From contig CM072894.1 of NCBI GenBank assembly GCA_037013685.1, forward strand, positions 9,240,841 through 9,304,840: 64,000 nucleotides of DNA, in the 5' to 3' direction. The stretch comes from Acridotheres tristis (lineage: Eukaryota > Chordata > Aves > Passeriformes > Sturnidae). Both the position numbers and the translations under genes were made by a program. How positions within the stretch are numbered: position 1 is the first letter of the stretch; every line of letters begins with the position of its first letter. This document shows, in pieces, positions 23,901 through 35,800 of this stretch. The notes below the pieces were generated by a model. The model made no database searches. It saw only the letters and a program-made list of their open reading frames with translations, and was not told the origin of the DNA.

Positions 23901-26900
23901 GCAGAGTAAATGAGTATCTGAGATTTCTGAAGGTGTTACAGAAATAAAAAAAATATAAGAAAATATAAAAATAAGTGATATTTTGTAATTATTATTCACT
24001 AATATTTTGAAATTTGGTGCTGTGAACCTTAAGTGGATCCTTACTATTTCCTCAGTAAACCAATAATAAATTCCATGAACAGAACTCAAGACTACAAGAT
24101 TCTTTTTAAGCTAGTGAACTGATGCAACTTGCAAATATTTTAGGAAGTATGTTGCATATAGACATAAATCTAAGTTTACTCAGGTCCTTTATTCCTGAAA
24201 TATTTATGCCGTGAAGGAACTTGTCTGATGAAAAACATCATCAAAATCTGGTACATTCAAATCACAGCTTCTCAACTGAGTGGTATTTCTGTAAAGAACT
24301 ACATCAAAACTCAGGTCTAAACACATCTAATCTTAGTTTAGACCCAGATCTAAATTTAACATTCCTATTCATAGTTTATTCTGTCCTTAGTGGACCAATC
24401 TCAAATCTACAAAAAAAAATGGATTCTGTTTTAAAGTAAATATTAATCACATATAGTACCCAGTGCTGTTGACTTTGAGAGCCTTTCTTTAAATATGAAT
24501 TTAAAAGTCCAATTTTGAAATTCTGTCCTGTGGTCAAATTGCTTCTCTGAGAAATTGTATTGAAATAATCAATCTGTATTCCATTTTTTGAGTTATAAAT
24601 CATGGCCTACAAAAGTAATTTTTCCTCAAAATTTATGTAAATCCTTGTACAGTAAATCCAAATCAACTGGGATTTGGTTAGATTTGCTTTTCAAATACCT
24701 CTTCTTTATTCTTTGCAGCTAAAATGAGAAATATTTACATTTTCTAGTCTGCCAGAATAATCTGGATTTTGTGTCTTGTAAGAAGGAACCTGTTTCCAAC
24801 ACAGGAACAGCTCAAGTTACCAGCTCAGCTCGAGGCAGTGGGAGCTGGAATGTCACAGCAGCTGCAAACTCATCTGCTCCATCCCCATTTCCAGCCTGGC
24901 CTCTCTGTCCCTGGTCCTTGTTCAGATCTCACCCAAGTTCGTGACCGGTTCCGTGCTCCTGCAAGACCTTGAGACCAGAGCACTTCTGCTCCCCTGCACA
25001 TTCCCTCTGTTCTTCGTCTCCTGGCTTGTTGACATCGCACATCGAGGCACTGTCACATCGTTTCTTTAGAGATGATGTGGCACTGCAGGTTGCTGCCCAT
25101 CAGCACCAGTGCAAGACTCACTCACACAAAATAGAGCCAAGCTGCCCCAACCCTTTGTTGAAGGTCAAACAGTTATCCTGGGAAAGTTCTTGGGTCAGTT
25201 CTGAATTTCACCACCACACAGAAGATATGGCCTTATAGGAAGTGCAGCTCAGGATTGCAAATACAGCTCCTTGACATTCTGTTATTGTAAAGCACTGTGG
25301 AATTCTGCCAGGCAGCTAGGAAAAGAAATAGTAGGTTTCTCTTTTAAAGCAGGCTATGAAAAGTAGAGAAGATTATTCCAGCTATACAGCAGAGCCTGGA
25401 TTTAAATTAAACAGTGACAAGCTGCATATATTTCTTAAACTCATTACAATTATTTAACAACATTTGTGCTCTGGTTGGATAAATCATGGAAAGCAATGCT
25501 CTGTCACAAAGGTACTCCATGATTAACATTGAATAACTGCTTTACTAAGCACCTCTTGCTACTCCTGATAGCAGAAGTAGCTGCTTACTCTCCATTATAC
25601 AATTATCAGGCTCTAATCCTTTTATAGACTGTAATCTAGCTTTAGGCCTTTCCCCATTCATAGCTATGCCTTTAATTGAGTTTACTTAGGAGCTGAATTA
25701 TGCAGTTGTCAGTAACAAAACTGACAGCCTCACTTTTCTACTTCTCAAACAGCTAGCCATGCAAACAGACACAATATCTGGCAGGATCTTGCTATTTGTC
25801 TGTCAGCTTCACATTTTATCTTCATTGTTTGTCTAAAATTCCTTCTCTCTCTAAAATAATTTACAGATTCCTGCGGCTTCCTGAAAGCTGGGAGAGTCTG
25901 TAAAAATGCAGTCAGTGTGGTGTCCAACCACACAAACTGATCAGGTTGTTGTGTTAGTCTAAATTTTTTTTAAACAAAAAAGGAAATTTATTACCTAAAG
26001 CAATTTATCCAGAGTCTGAGAGTTGCTGTTCTGTCTCATTTCCATCCAGGAAAGTGGTGTAAGCCAGAGGAAGGCAAGTACTCCTCCCTTTGAAACCAAT
26101 GTTGAACCTGAAAATGGAGATAGAAAATATGATCGAGTTGTCACTGCCTCAGGCTGAAGTAATGCAGGGCTAAAAGGTAGCTTCTGGTCTCAAGGAACTT
26201 TCAAAAGAAACAGTAAGAGGGACCTTTTTTTGTTCTGCAAAGAGGAGAACTGGGCAAACTCAACCTACAGTCCAGCACAGGCTAGCAGAGATTGCTGGGT
26301 TTGGTCTGCAGCACAGGAGGACATGTTCAAAATGTGACCCTTATAAGAAATTAGGAGATATTTTTAAAAAAATGTAAAAAATGAAGATCAGGCATGGTAT
26401 AATTCACCTTTCAGATGCAGGTACCCTAGTGCATCATCAATGGCACCACCCAGAGCTAAGGATAATTCTGATATTAAAGAAAATCTTTAATAAGTCAGAA
26501 GGTGACAGGCAGGTGTGATGTGACACACAGAATGAGAAGTAGAGGTGATCACTTTTCCATCCCTCTGAACAAGGCTGCACTTCTGCAGATGTGTTTGTCA
26601 CTATGAAAGGCACTGCTCTTCTTCAGAGTGGGAAGGTCTTTTAATTTTCCAGCATTATAATTTTGGCTTGGTACTGCCCAGGTTAAATCACTGGTGTACC
26701 TCAGATGAAAGTTTGCCAATAAAGCCCAATGAAAGCAGGAACAGGCCCACATTTCCTAGAAAATACATATACACTAGACAGGAAATCAGTCTCTGATGAT
26801 GTCAAATCCTGAAGTGCTCTGTGTTGCTCCCTGGTGTTGCAGTAAAGCTGATGGGGGAGGGTGAGGAGTGCTGTACATGGCTGTGATCGCTGGTTCTGGG

Positions 26901-27706
26901 ATGGTAACGCTGTGCCTGAACTGGGGAGCAGCCAAGGCTTCAGTACCAGCACTCAGAGCACTCCATGCACTGAGGCTGAATAAACAGTTTGACCCTCATG
27001 ATCATGAAAGATGAAAACTTACTTATTGCACTACAGGCTCTGCTCTGCTCAGCAAAAATAATTTTTCAGTCTGCATCACTTTCCAGCAGATGTTTATATT
27101 TTTTACTTGTATATTTTGCACAAATACAAAGACAATATTAATGCTGATACTTACTTTCCTGAACAGCACCATAATGCCATTAAACAAACCTATTTTCACC
27201 AGTACTTTATATTCTCTGAAATTAGTTTTACAATGTTTCATAATTGAGTCTAAAAGCACATCCAGAAATACAGCATAACTAGCACAAAGCTTCATATAAT
27301 CTCCTGATTTTTTTGCAAGTGTGACAGACACTCTTAATACTTGCCAGAATAATTATAACCTCTATTTTTCAGTACACTTCTAGTCTAAAATGAGAAATCT
27401 CAGCTTCTGAGGAGTTTTAGAAACATCTTCTTTTCTTAGAAACTATTAGAAACAACACAGTAAAAAGAACTAGCATTTTCTTACAGTATGTGCATGTATT
27501 TCTGAGTGCCAGTGGTAGTTTATCTGGCTAACCATGAATGGTAATTAATCACACCAATATGTTCATCACAATGTCACCTGCTTTCCCTTTTAATTCCAAG
27601 CAGCTTTCCCTAGCAAGGAAAATTTACAAATATAAAAATTCCAGAAATTTCAAAGCATAATGGCACCAGACACTGATTTTTACAAATCTACTTATTCCTA
27701 TGACTG
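20902..27706. other. Non-coding stretch
   Basis: Mostly AT-rich unique sequence. The subregions 23043-23450 and 24769-25238 are richer in GC and hold frames of 135, 67 and 89 codons with no known domain. A CAG|GTAAGG donor-like site lies near 23192. A short (TA)n run is at 22821-22835, next to two imperfect copies of an ACACCTGT...GTAACTTGT phrase at about 22713-22759. None of this supports a gene call. Confidence 0.45.
22821..22835. repeat. (TA)n microsatellite
   Basis: About seven TA units, followed by a few diverged ones. It is a simple dinucleotide repeat and likely polymorphic. Confidence 0.8.
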
Positions 27707-27730
27707 TAAATAATAATAATAGTAATAGAT
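27707..27730. repeat. (TAA)n microsatellite
   Basis: About four to five TAA units, then diverged copies (AGTAATAGATA). It is a short simple repeat. Confidence 0.7.
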
Positions 27731-29181
27731 ATAGTGCACTTGCCATTGAAGTATATTATTTTCTAAGTAAAGGTCAGTGTATCTGAAATATTTTTTCAGA
27801 ATCAGTACAGGAAGTGCTGCTTTAATGAGTCAGAGAGCAGCGAAATATTGTGGTTCATTTTACTCAAATAATGCCTCAGCTCATAATTAGTATGCATTTG
27901 GCTTAGACAGCTAAATGGGATTGCCTTTATATGGCTAAAATCAGAATTTAGGCACATACAAAACCACAAAAAAGTGAAAATTTGTTACCTAGGGTATTCT
28001 GTTGTTTTACTTCGTGCCACTGAACGATGCAGACATCCAAGGCCACTCAAGTGTGATCATTTAGTAGTATTGAATATCATCAACTTGGGAGAATCAGAGA
28101 AATATGACCTTCAGAGATACAGAAAACTTGCATAAACCAATAGTTTGTACAACATTTTTTTTGTGTGTGTTACAGAACACCAGCAAGCTGCAGATCTAGA
28201 TATGTTTTTATTATGTAATGATGAACATTAAAAATTCCATTATCAGAGCTAATAGCTATGTGGTGGCTGAGACATGATCAGAATATGCTGTCTTTATTGT
28301 CTATATTAATGTCATCTTTCCATTTGCTGATAAGACTAAAGCCATCTTTCATTATGAGATTAGGCAGATTTCACTTGGAAGATATACACACACATTGATA
28401 CATAATATGACATTGTCGAAGGTGCTTTTTCCTCCTCAAGTTTAAAATGTGTTTTTCCCCAGCAAATTGCCTGTGGTATATATATTTTTGTTTAAAGCAT
28501 GTCACTGCTTTTCTTCTCAGAGGCAAAATTGCTGGGCTTTTTATTTTAATTTCCTTTTGGATAAAACTTTGTATCTCCTAGAGGCACAAGAAGCTCTGAA
28601 GTGGGATTACTGGTGAAAATTCTTCTGGAATGACCTTCTTTCCAGAATAAAATTAAAGTTTGAGGATTTTATATATGAGGAGGCACCCTGCTGCAGCATA
28701 TATTCCTCTTGCTGCTTTACACAAGCATATCAAAGTAATATTCCTTTAAATTTGTTTTCTATGTATATAGACTTTCAAGACATGCAAGAAGTCAATATAA
28801 TTTTAAACTCAGTTTTTCAGTGAGAACAAGTACTGCATCATTTTTATTTTGATGTGTCTTGTATCCAACACTATTCACCAGCAGATGAACCATAGACTTT
28901 TGTAAGGCAGAGGAAAAAATAAATAGCTCAAATCTTTCATCTTTGAGCAGAAATCACTGGGAAATCCAGCTGGTGCCCCCAGCCCTTCACAAAGGAGGTC
29001 CAGAGAGTTTTGGTTCTTTTCCTTTCTCTAATTCACCTGCATGAAGCTCTTGTTGGAAATGATGCTCTGTAAATGGCAGCAGTGCAGAGGCAGCAAAGCA
29101 CAAGGAAAGAATATAATTTTAAAATGCTACTGGCAAATTAAAATTTGTTAGAGCCCCATTGAAGAGTATCACTGAGTGTGG
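27731..29181. other. Non-coding stretch
   Basis: No coding frame over 60 codons and no recognised repeat. The block at about 27830-27960 has several ATTA cores and a T-MARE-like CCTCAGCTCA, and might be regulatory, but the evidence is thin. Confidence 0.45.
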
Positions 29182-29197
29182 AAAAAAAAAAAAAAAA
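29182..29197 (+). repeat. Poly(A) tract, 16 bases
   Basis: Sixteen uninterrupted A. No retrocopy body was recognised upstream and no clear flanking duplication was found. Confidence 0.85.
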
Positions 29198-32100
29198 GAA
29201 AGCTGGTGGTAGAAAATTAACATAAACACAGTTAAGTCATTATACCAGAGGCAGTGGCCTCTGTTCACATAAGAAATATGCTCTCTGGAGGTTTTTGCTC
29301 CATATCCTTAGTGGTGGCTGCTAAATGTCACCTTCTCCCTGAAGTGCCAGAAAACTGTCCTTTCTTATCAGACTCTAATTTGGCAATAGCAATGCACACA
29401 CACGACTTCTAGGCTTGATTATTGCAATCTATTAGAGTCAGGAATGGAGCCATTTGCCTTGAGACAGCTCCAGTTGTATCCACCCACTGGCTCAGCAGCC
29501 AGAGCTGCCAGTTCCCTGCCATCAACCTTGCCCCCATTCCCTGCCCTGGATCCCTGCAGAATCCACAATCCAATTCCAGGCTCTCATCTTCCCAGTGGGA
29601 GTGGGCTGGCAAACCAGAGCCCTCCCTGAAGTTGGCACTGACTGGAGCCTGTGCTGGCACCAGCTGCCAGGCACTGGGTGAGGATTCTGTCCTGGAGAAG
29701 GAGCTGACCACTCCCTCACAGATGGGCTCTCTCCAGCAGCTTTCCAAGCCAGCTCCTGGATTCTTTGTCTACTCAAACCGCCCACTGAAATGAGGGTGGT
29801 TTGCATGCACTCAGGATGATCAGATTCCAAAATTCTTTCTTCTGGAAAATAATATTTAGCTAATTAAGATGCTGAAATTGAATTGAGGCCTTTATAGTTA
29901 TTATCTAAATTATTATTATAGGTCAATATTTTTATCTGAGAAGAGTGCCTTATGATATTTGGGTTCTTAAAAGACCATGAAAGTGTAGCTTGCCACTGTT
30001 ACTATACAAACACAGATGCTGTGATCAGAGACTCGTGAGATTTAATTTGCTGACAATGGACCAAAAGTCTGATAATAGCTAAAGGCAGATGTCCAGGCAA
30101 GAACGCTGAAGCCAGGTAGGAATACAGGGACAATTTCTGTGGTATCTTTTCCCAGTTTGCTATAGCCCTTTTCTTAGGAACTTCCTGAAGGGATTGCCCC
30201 TACTTTTGCACTTAGTGGGCTTTTCTTAGATATAATTTTTTTAGTAAATGGTTATGAACAAGTAGCCATTCTCCTTGCCAAACAATCACAGGAAGAGAAT
30301 AGGTGTAAGCATAGGACTACATTAGTATTATAAAAATAGCCATAGTGAGATCAAAACTGCAATTTGTTTTCTTCATGCTGTAGTCTCAAACAGGTTAGAT
30401 TTCTTAAGGAGTGAAAGCTCTCTGACAGCTCTCAAATTCTTTCCTAGGAAAGGACAGCAGCGGATATATTGATCCTGGTTACAAACAGTTCAGCCAGGCT
30501 GAAAGCCAGAGCATGAGTCAGGAAATCATTGGGTACAGACATCCCAAACCCCAATTTGTTAGTAACTAAACAAGAATTTCTATCATAGTTCTATTACTCT
30601 TTTTATTACTCATACACAAATATCATCTCTCAATGTATTGCTAAGCAGGAATGCAGCACAGCTGTACTGGATGATGCCAAAGGTGATTTCTCTTCCATCT
30701 GTGATGCCAGGGGAAGAAGGTAGGAATAGGCAGAGTTTATGTATATGTACAACTACTATTTCCCAGCCTGCAGTCATCTGCACTCCTGGGGAATTTTGAT
30801 ATTAGCATTGTTTTGGCAAATATTCCCCACTTTTAGAGTTCTCTCTTTTGAGATGCAGGCACTAGAAGGGTGCTTCATTCCATTTGCCTGACTGTCACTG
30901 AGCACCAAGTTGTCTTTTTCACACAACTGTCACAACATCAAGATTTCTGAGTCATAATGTTCATCTTGGAACTAATCATTCCATGCATAATTGCTGTGCA
31001 TAGTTTATTTAATTAATTTCTGTTCAATTTCACCTGCCATTTTATTTTCCCAGCCACTCCATCATGTAAGTTTTTGTAATTCTGGCTGTGGTATTGCAAG
31101 CTATGCATCTCAGGACAAATACAAAATATCATACGGAAAGAGAAAATAGCGGGGGAGAAGCCATAGTAGAAATGCAATACAATGAAAACAAAGTGTGCTT
31201 CATTTAATGAAATAAATGGAGAACATGCAAGAGCACAAAAAAATTCAACAGATTGTGACTGGTTATTGATAAACAGAGAACACAGTTTTTGTAGCATTAC
31301 AAGAGGAGTAGGTGTAAATCACTGTTTGGTTCAACTTCTTTTTTAAGCATTAGAACAAATAGTTAAGCAAGGATCTGGCAAGAAAAAACATATTCTGGTC
31401 ACATTATAGGAAGACACACTGGAAATCTGGTGAATGTCCTGTCCCGTTTTATCCACTTCACAGGTGCTGAGCTTTAGATTGTTTATCCCAAAGCCTTTGT
31501 AAATTCTTCTATTTCTAATTGTTATACTGGTTGTAAAAGAAATAAGCTTTAATATTTTAAATTCAAGCTTTTAATATTAATAATCATGTAAAACAAAGGG
31601 CATAAAATGGGATCTTTTAAAAAGATATTACTTAATTTTTACAGGTAGTAAGCGCACTGCAAATAACTTCTTGGAATTGCAGCCATTAAAGGCAACTCCT
31701 TATCACAAAGCTTGGACAAACACTGTTCTAGGAATATTGTCTTTTCACTGTGCAATTGGCATTTCTTGGAGCAAAGATTTTGAAGTACTAATCAAGTAGA
31801 AGTGTTACTGTGACCCCAGCCTCCTCAGCTATTTAAATATAAGTACAGATACTCCAGTGAAACATGAGCTATCTTCTTCAGTTGGACAGGAATTATCACA
31901 CAAGCTGTTTGGCCCAATTCTAGGCATTGATGGGCCAGATCTAGGGCAGCATCCTGGCAAATTCATGTGCAGTTTATTCCCAAACCATCCTGCATTGAGG
32001 CAATAATAACACAAGGCTAGGCTGGACTTCAGCTTGAAGGATAAGACTGCAGCTGTGGAAAAACAGCTGTTTCATCAATGTCTTCCTCAGTGGCTGACAC

Positions 32101-32229
32101 CAAAGGGAAAAGAGCGCGAGATGCTGAATGCAGTGACAACAGTCACTTGAAAAGAAAGCTGAGAAGTGTCAAGTGTTACCTGAAGCCACTAGAGAAAATC
32201 AAAGTGCATTTTAAAACATGCAGACTTAC
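29198..32229. other. Non-coding stretch including a GC-richer patch
   Basis: The patch at about 29440-29790 is noticeably richer in C and G than the flanks. It holds long open frames on both strands over the same bases (112 and 102 codons minus, 123 codons plus). Opposing open frames in a GC-richer patch usually reflect a lack of AT-rich stop codons and not genes. I recognise no domain. The remainder is plain AT-rich DNA. Confidence 0.45.
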
Positions 32230-32295
32230 CTGATTGGCTGGATTTCCTGCCGAATGCTCTCTAGAGATTCTTGACCACAAAATTTCCTGGTTCAT
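32230..32295 (-). other. Candidate minus-strand first coding exon, unproven
   Basis: On the minus strand an ATG at 32295-32293, with A at position -3, opens a 22-codon frame beginning MNQEILWSR and ending GNPANQ. It runs exactly in phase 0 into a consensus donor, CAG|GTAAGT, whose GT lies at 32229-32228. A TAA stands in frame upstream of the ATG, so this would be the true start. Further upstream on the minus strand a TTTTATAGG box (about 32370-32379) lies where a promoter for this exon would be expected, and an AT-rich enhancer-like block follows at 32500. I do not recognise the peptide. An alternative 5' exon of a neighbouring gene whose body lies outside the window, a lncRNA exon, or coincidence are all possible. 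Confidence 0.25.
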
Positions 32296-32499
32296 CGTAA
32301 CACCTGGGGTAACTTGTTAAGTTTATTAACCACCTGTGTTGTTAATCTGAAAGCAGTGTTCCTTTAAACCTATAAAAGAAATCAATATCTAGAAGGCTTT
32401 TCAAGGCTAGAATATGACGTTGCTGTAAAGCAAACAGAGGAGCAGCAGCATGAATGACAGACAGCTTTACTAAAACATTAGGCTTCACCTAAGGCCAAA
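32296..32499 (-). promoter_or_regulatory. Possible upstream region of the 32230 candidate exon
   Basis: Contains, on the minus strand, a TATA-like TTTTATAGG and an alternative splice-acceptor-like ACTGCTTTCAG near 32347. The second would make the downstream segment an internal exon and not a first one. The two readings conflict, and sequence alone does not settle which is right. Confidence 0.2.
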
Positions 32500-32880
32500 A
32501 TCCTGTGTAAGTGGAATAAAATTGCCACTAATGATCTTGGTCATTAATGTTTAATTATGCATTTCATTATGTAAAGTTATTATTGTAAAGGATTTCATTA
32601 GTAACAATTAGAGTGCCTCACTTCTAATTTATATGCACCTGCTCTTAATTACCATGGTATCGAAATCACTACTGAAAAATGCTTAGGTACTTTACATTCA
32701 ACATAATGTGCTGTGTATAACTAGGAGCACAACACCTTCCATGTTATTAGCTGACAATCAAGTTAACATCTGCTAAAATATGCTCTCTTTGTTCTATAAT
32801 GAGGTCATATCATACTGCCTGTAAAATCCGAGTTCCTTAGCAAAGCCAAAATTATCAGAATGTCTATGTAAGTGATATTT
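32500..32880. promoter_or_regulatory. Candidate conserved non-coding element
   Basis: This block is unusually dense in homeodomain cores. It holds AATGATCTTGGTCATT (an AATGA...TCATT inverted pair), TTTAATTATGCATTTCAT (POU/homeobox-like), CTCTTAATTACC and GTTATTAGC. No simple repeats or transposon signature interrupt it. Such composition is characteristic of deeply conserved developmental enhancers in gene deserts. The motifs are seen directly; conservation and activity are inferred. Confidence 0.33.
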
Positions 32881-35800
32881 GTAAGCCATTTTTTAAAAAT
32901 CCTTTTTGTTTTCTGTTGTTTTTAACTTCTTCATTCTAGAGTTTCTGTACTATTATATACCACAGCTATATATAGTATGCATAATATAACTGCTAAGTCA
33001 GCTTTCTCAGCATACATTACCATAAGATATCCTGACAGAAAGAGCTGCTAGGGATAATAACTCTGTGCCAACAGGAGGATTGCAAACCCCAGATGTTTCA
33101 TGTGAGGCAACACACTAGAAACCCATCATCAATTCACTTCTCACACATACTGGTTCAGCTTCCAAATCAATTCTTATTCTTGTAATTTTTCATACGTAGC
33201 TGAACATTCCATATGGAAAGCCTAGTTTCTCTAATATTGAAATGTGTAATGGTGTTTGCTCATGCAATTAATGAAAATGTTTCTTGATATTTATCAGTGA
33301 TTATATTTAGCAAGCAATCCTTCACCAAGTAAACAATCCTTCAGCAAAGCATCAGTGAGGTTTTTAGGGCTGAGACCTAAAATTGCCCAGGACACAGCAA
33401 CAACCACAGGAGTAGGAGAACCCTCCCAGTTTCTCTCTTTCCTCTGGCATTTTGGTTTTGAAACCCTACAGCCCACTGAGATTTCAAACACATTGTTATT
33501 TCAAGCCATAAAGCTAAAAACAGTTTGTGGTGAATGGAACTCCAAGCACACTGGACACCTGTAGGAAGCCTGCTGTGGCTTTTTAGATCATATCTGGTTC
33601 CTCAGCTGCCTGGCATGCTCCAGGCAAAACACGGCCTAAGCATCCTCCCAGCTACCAGACTTTTGTTTAACCTGAGGTGTTCTTGAGTCAGATCCACCAC
33701 AGTGCCTTTATTTTCCTCTCTTCCCTGGCCATCCTCCCACTTACTCAAGCTGCAGCAGCATCAGAGCAACAGCTCTAAGTGATGAATGGTCTTTAAACCA
33801 CCTAAATCTGATCGGATCCATGTGGTCACTCGTGCTCTAAGCCAAAGTATTTTGACATATGCTCTCTAGCACCTGTCCCATAATTCACAGTATGCTCTTC
33901 CCCTCTAAAGGGGAAAGCAGGGAAAGTGAGCAAATATCATAGCACCAGTGTGATTGCAGGAAATCATCTACACAGCTTTTTCAGCATTTACCAGACCCAT
34001 GATACAGTAATACACAGAATTAACAGAATCAATCTATTTTTCACAGGAACAAAATCAAAGTTTATTACCAGTTATGACTTACAGGTATGGTACATCTATA
34101 ATATACAGGTATACTATAGTATCTTTTTTACATGAGAATGGAGTTCTCCAGCACATTCTCTTACCCAAAGATTTTCTTCCATGCCTTAAACATTTGCTGG
34201 CATTGCAAGACAATGCCAAAAAATTTTGTCTGTGAGATTCTCAGGGTGATAGAGGGCGAAACTGTCTTCACAGGATGATTTTTGCAGGAGGAAACTTCAA
34301 AGAAAAACTGACTGATGTGGCAAATACATGAAAAGCACGAGAACAAAGCAATACTCTCAATTGTGGGGAAATTATAATTTGGATCTGAAAACATCAGACA
34401 AGTAAACACCAACAAACCAAATTAGCACAGGTAAGCAACAGCTAAGGCTTGCTTCTATTGCAAATTAAAGGCTCTTCTTTATGGGTTTTTTCTGAAATAT
34501 GACTTATAGATGCTCCATTTGCAAGCCATATCTTAATTGCGTTACTCTGATGTTCTGATTTTAATGCATATTTTTAAACATGAAGCTGACAACTCAGTGG
34601 CATTCCGGTAAAATGTTTATTTAAATTATTGTTTTGCATCCATTTCTTTAATTATTTTATTTAAAATAGGCATTCAAATGAACAGTCCTGAAAGATCACT
34701 TTGTTCAGAAGGGCAATATCAACACTGCAGAAATATCTTCAATATAATTACATTGTCAATGTATTTAAAATTTTGCAGGTAATTGCAGTTTATCTTCACA
34801 GAAAAATAGTCTAGATAAAAATAATTGTCAGATATAATCAGAGAATCTACTTAAGTATCTTGCTCAAATGTGGTAAATGTTTGTTTAGGGCTTGGTTTAG
34901 TGCTTGTGAAGGACTAAGGAAGCAAAGCAAGTAAGATCCTTGCACTGGATAAGCATTCCAGCTTTTATCCTCCAGCTCACTAGAGACTGGTTCTTTCTAT
35001 TTCTGGAACTTTCCTGCATAAACTGCTATTTATATTACATGTGTAACACTTTTGTGACATGCACAAATTACTCATTCTTCTCCCTTTCCCTTTGTACAGA
35101 ATCCCAGCTTTGTAATGCAGGACAAGGCTTTTGTCTGGTTTGGGGTCAATTAGTGAGACTCTTGCTATAAAGTGATTGGAATTATTCATTAATCTTCCAG
35201 ACCAGTAGTTCTATCTTCCATGAAGTAAAATTGATTTCCTTATCTGAGCTTAAGTGGGATGTGCACCTTTCTTGATTCATAGCTCAGGATAGACAGTTAT
35301 GGAGAAACCTTGAAAGCAGCAGCTTTTGGAACCCCAGAAATGACAGGTCTTAGCACAACAGCCTGATATTTACTCATGGGTGGGCTGCATATTGCACTAG
35401 ATAGCACTATGAAAAGAGGATATTTAAATCTGGAGAGAATAAATCCTTGGGGAGCACTAGCTTTTCTACAGATTTGCTTTATTCATTCTCTTCTGGAGAG
35501 CTTCACGACAGTTTATAGTGCACAACAAATCTCTTTGGTTGCAAGAGGGGTAGATTTATTCCACCATGTTTGAATCACCTGGGAGAAATAGAAGCAACCT
35601 TGAGTTGAATTACTGAGTAATCAACAGCTTTTTTTTCCAAGGACTAGCAGACCCAGAACAGACAGCATTTCCGTCAGAATCTTACCTATTTTCTGGCCAG
35701 ATGGTAGCAATGAGCATTGGAAATCTGATTAATATCCTGTGGTGGATTTTACCAGCTCCCTGGTTACTGGCCTTTCAAACACTCCAGAACTTTTCAGAAT

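Noticed and set aside
29409..29830. Opposed frames of 102-123 codons on both strands
   Set aside because: The local GC-rich patch removes AT-type stops on both strands at once. No domain, no splice boundaries and no repeats in the peptides.
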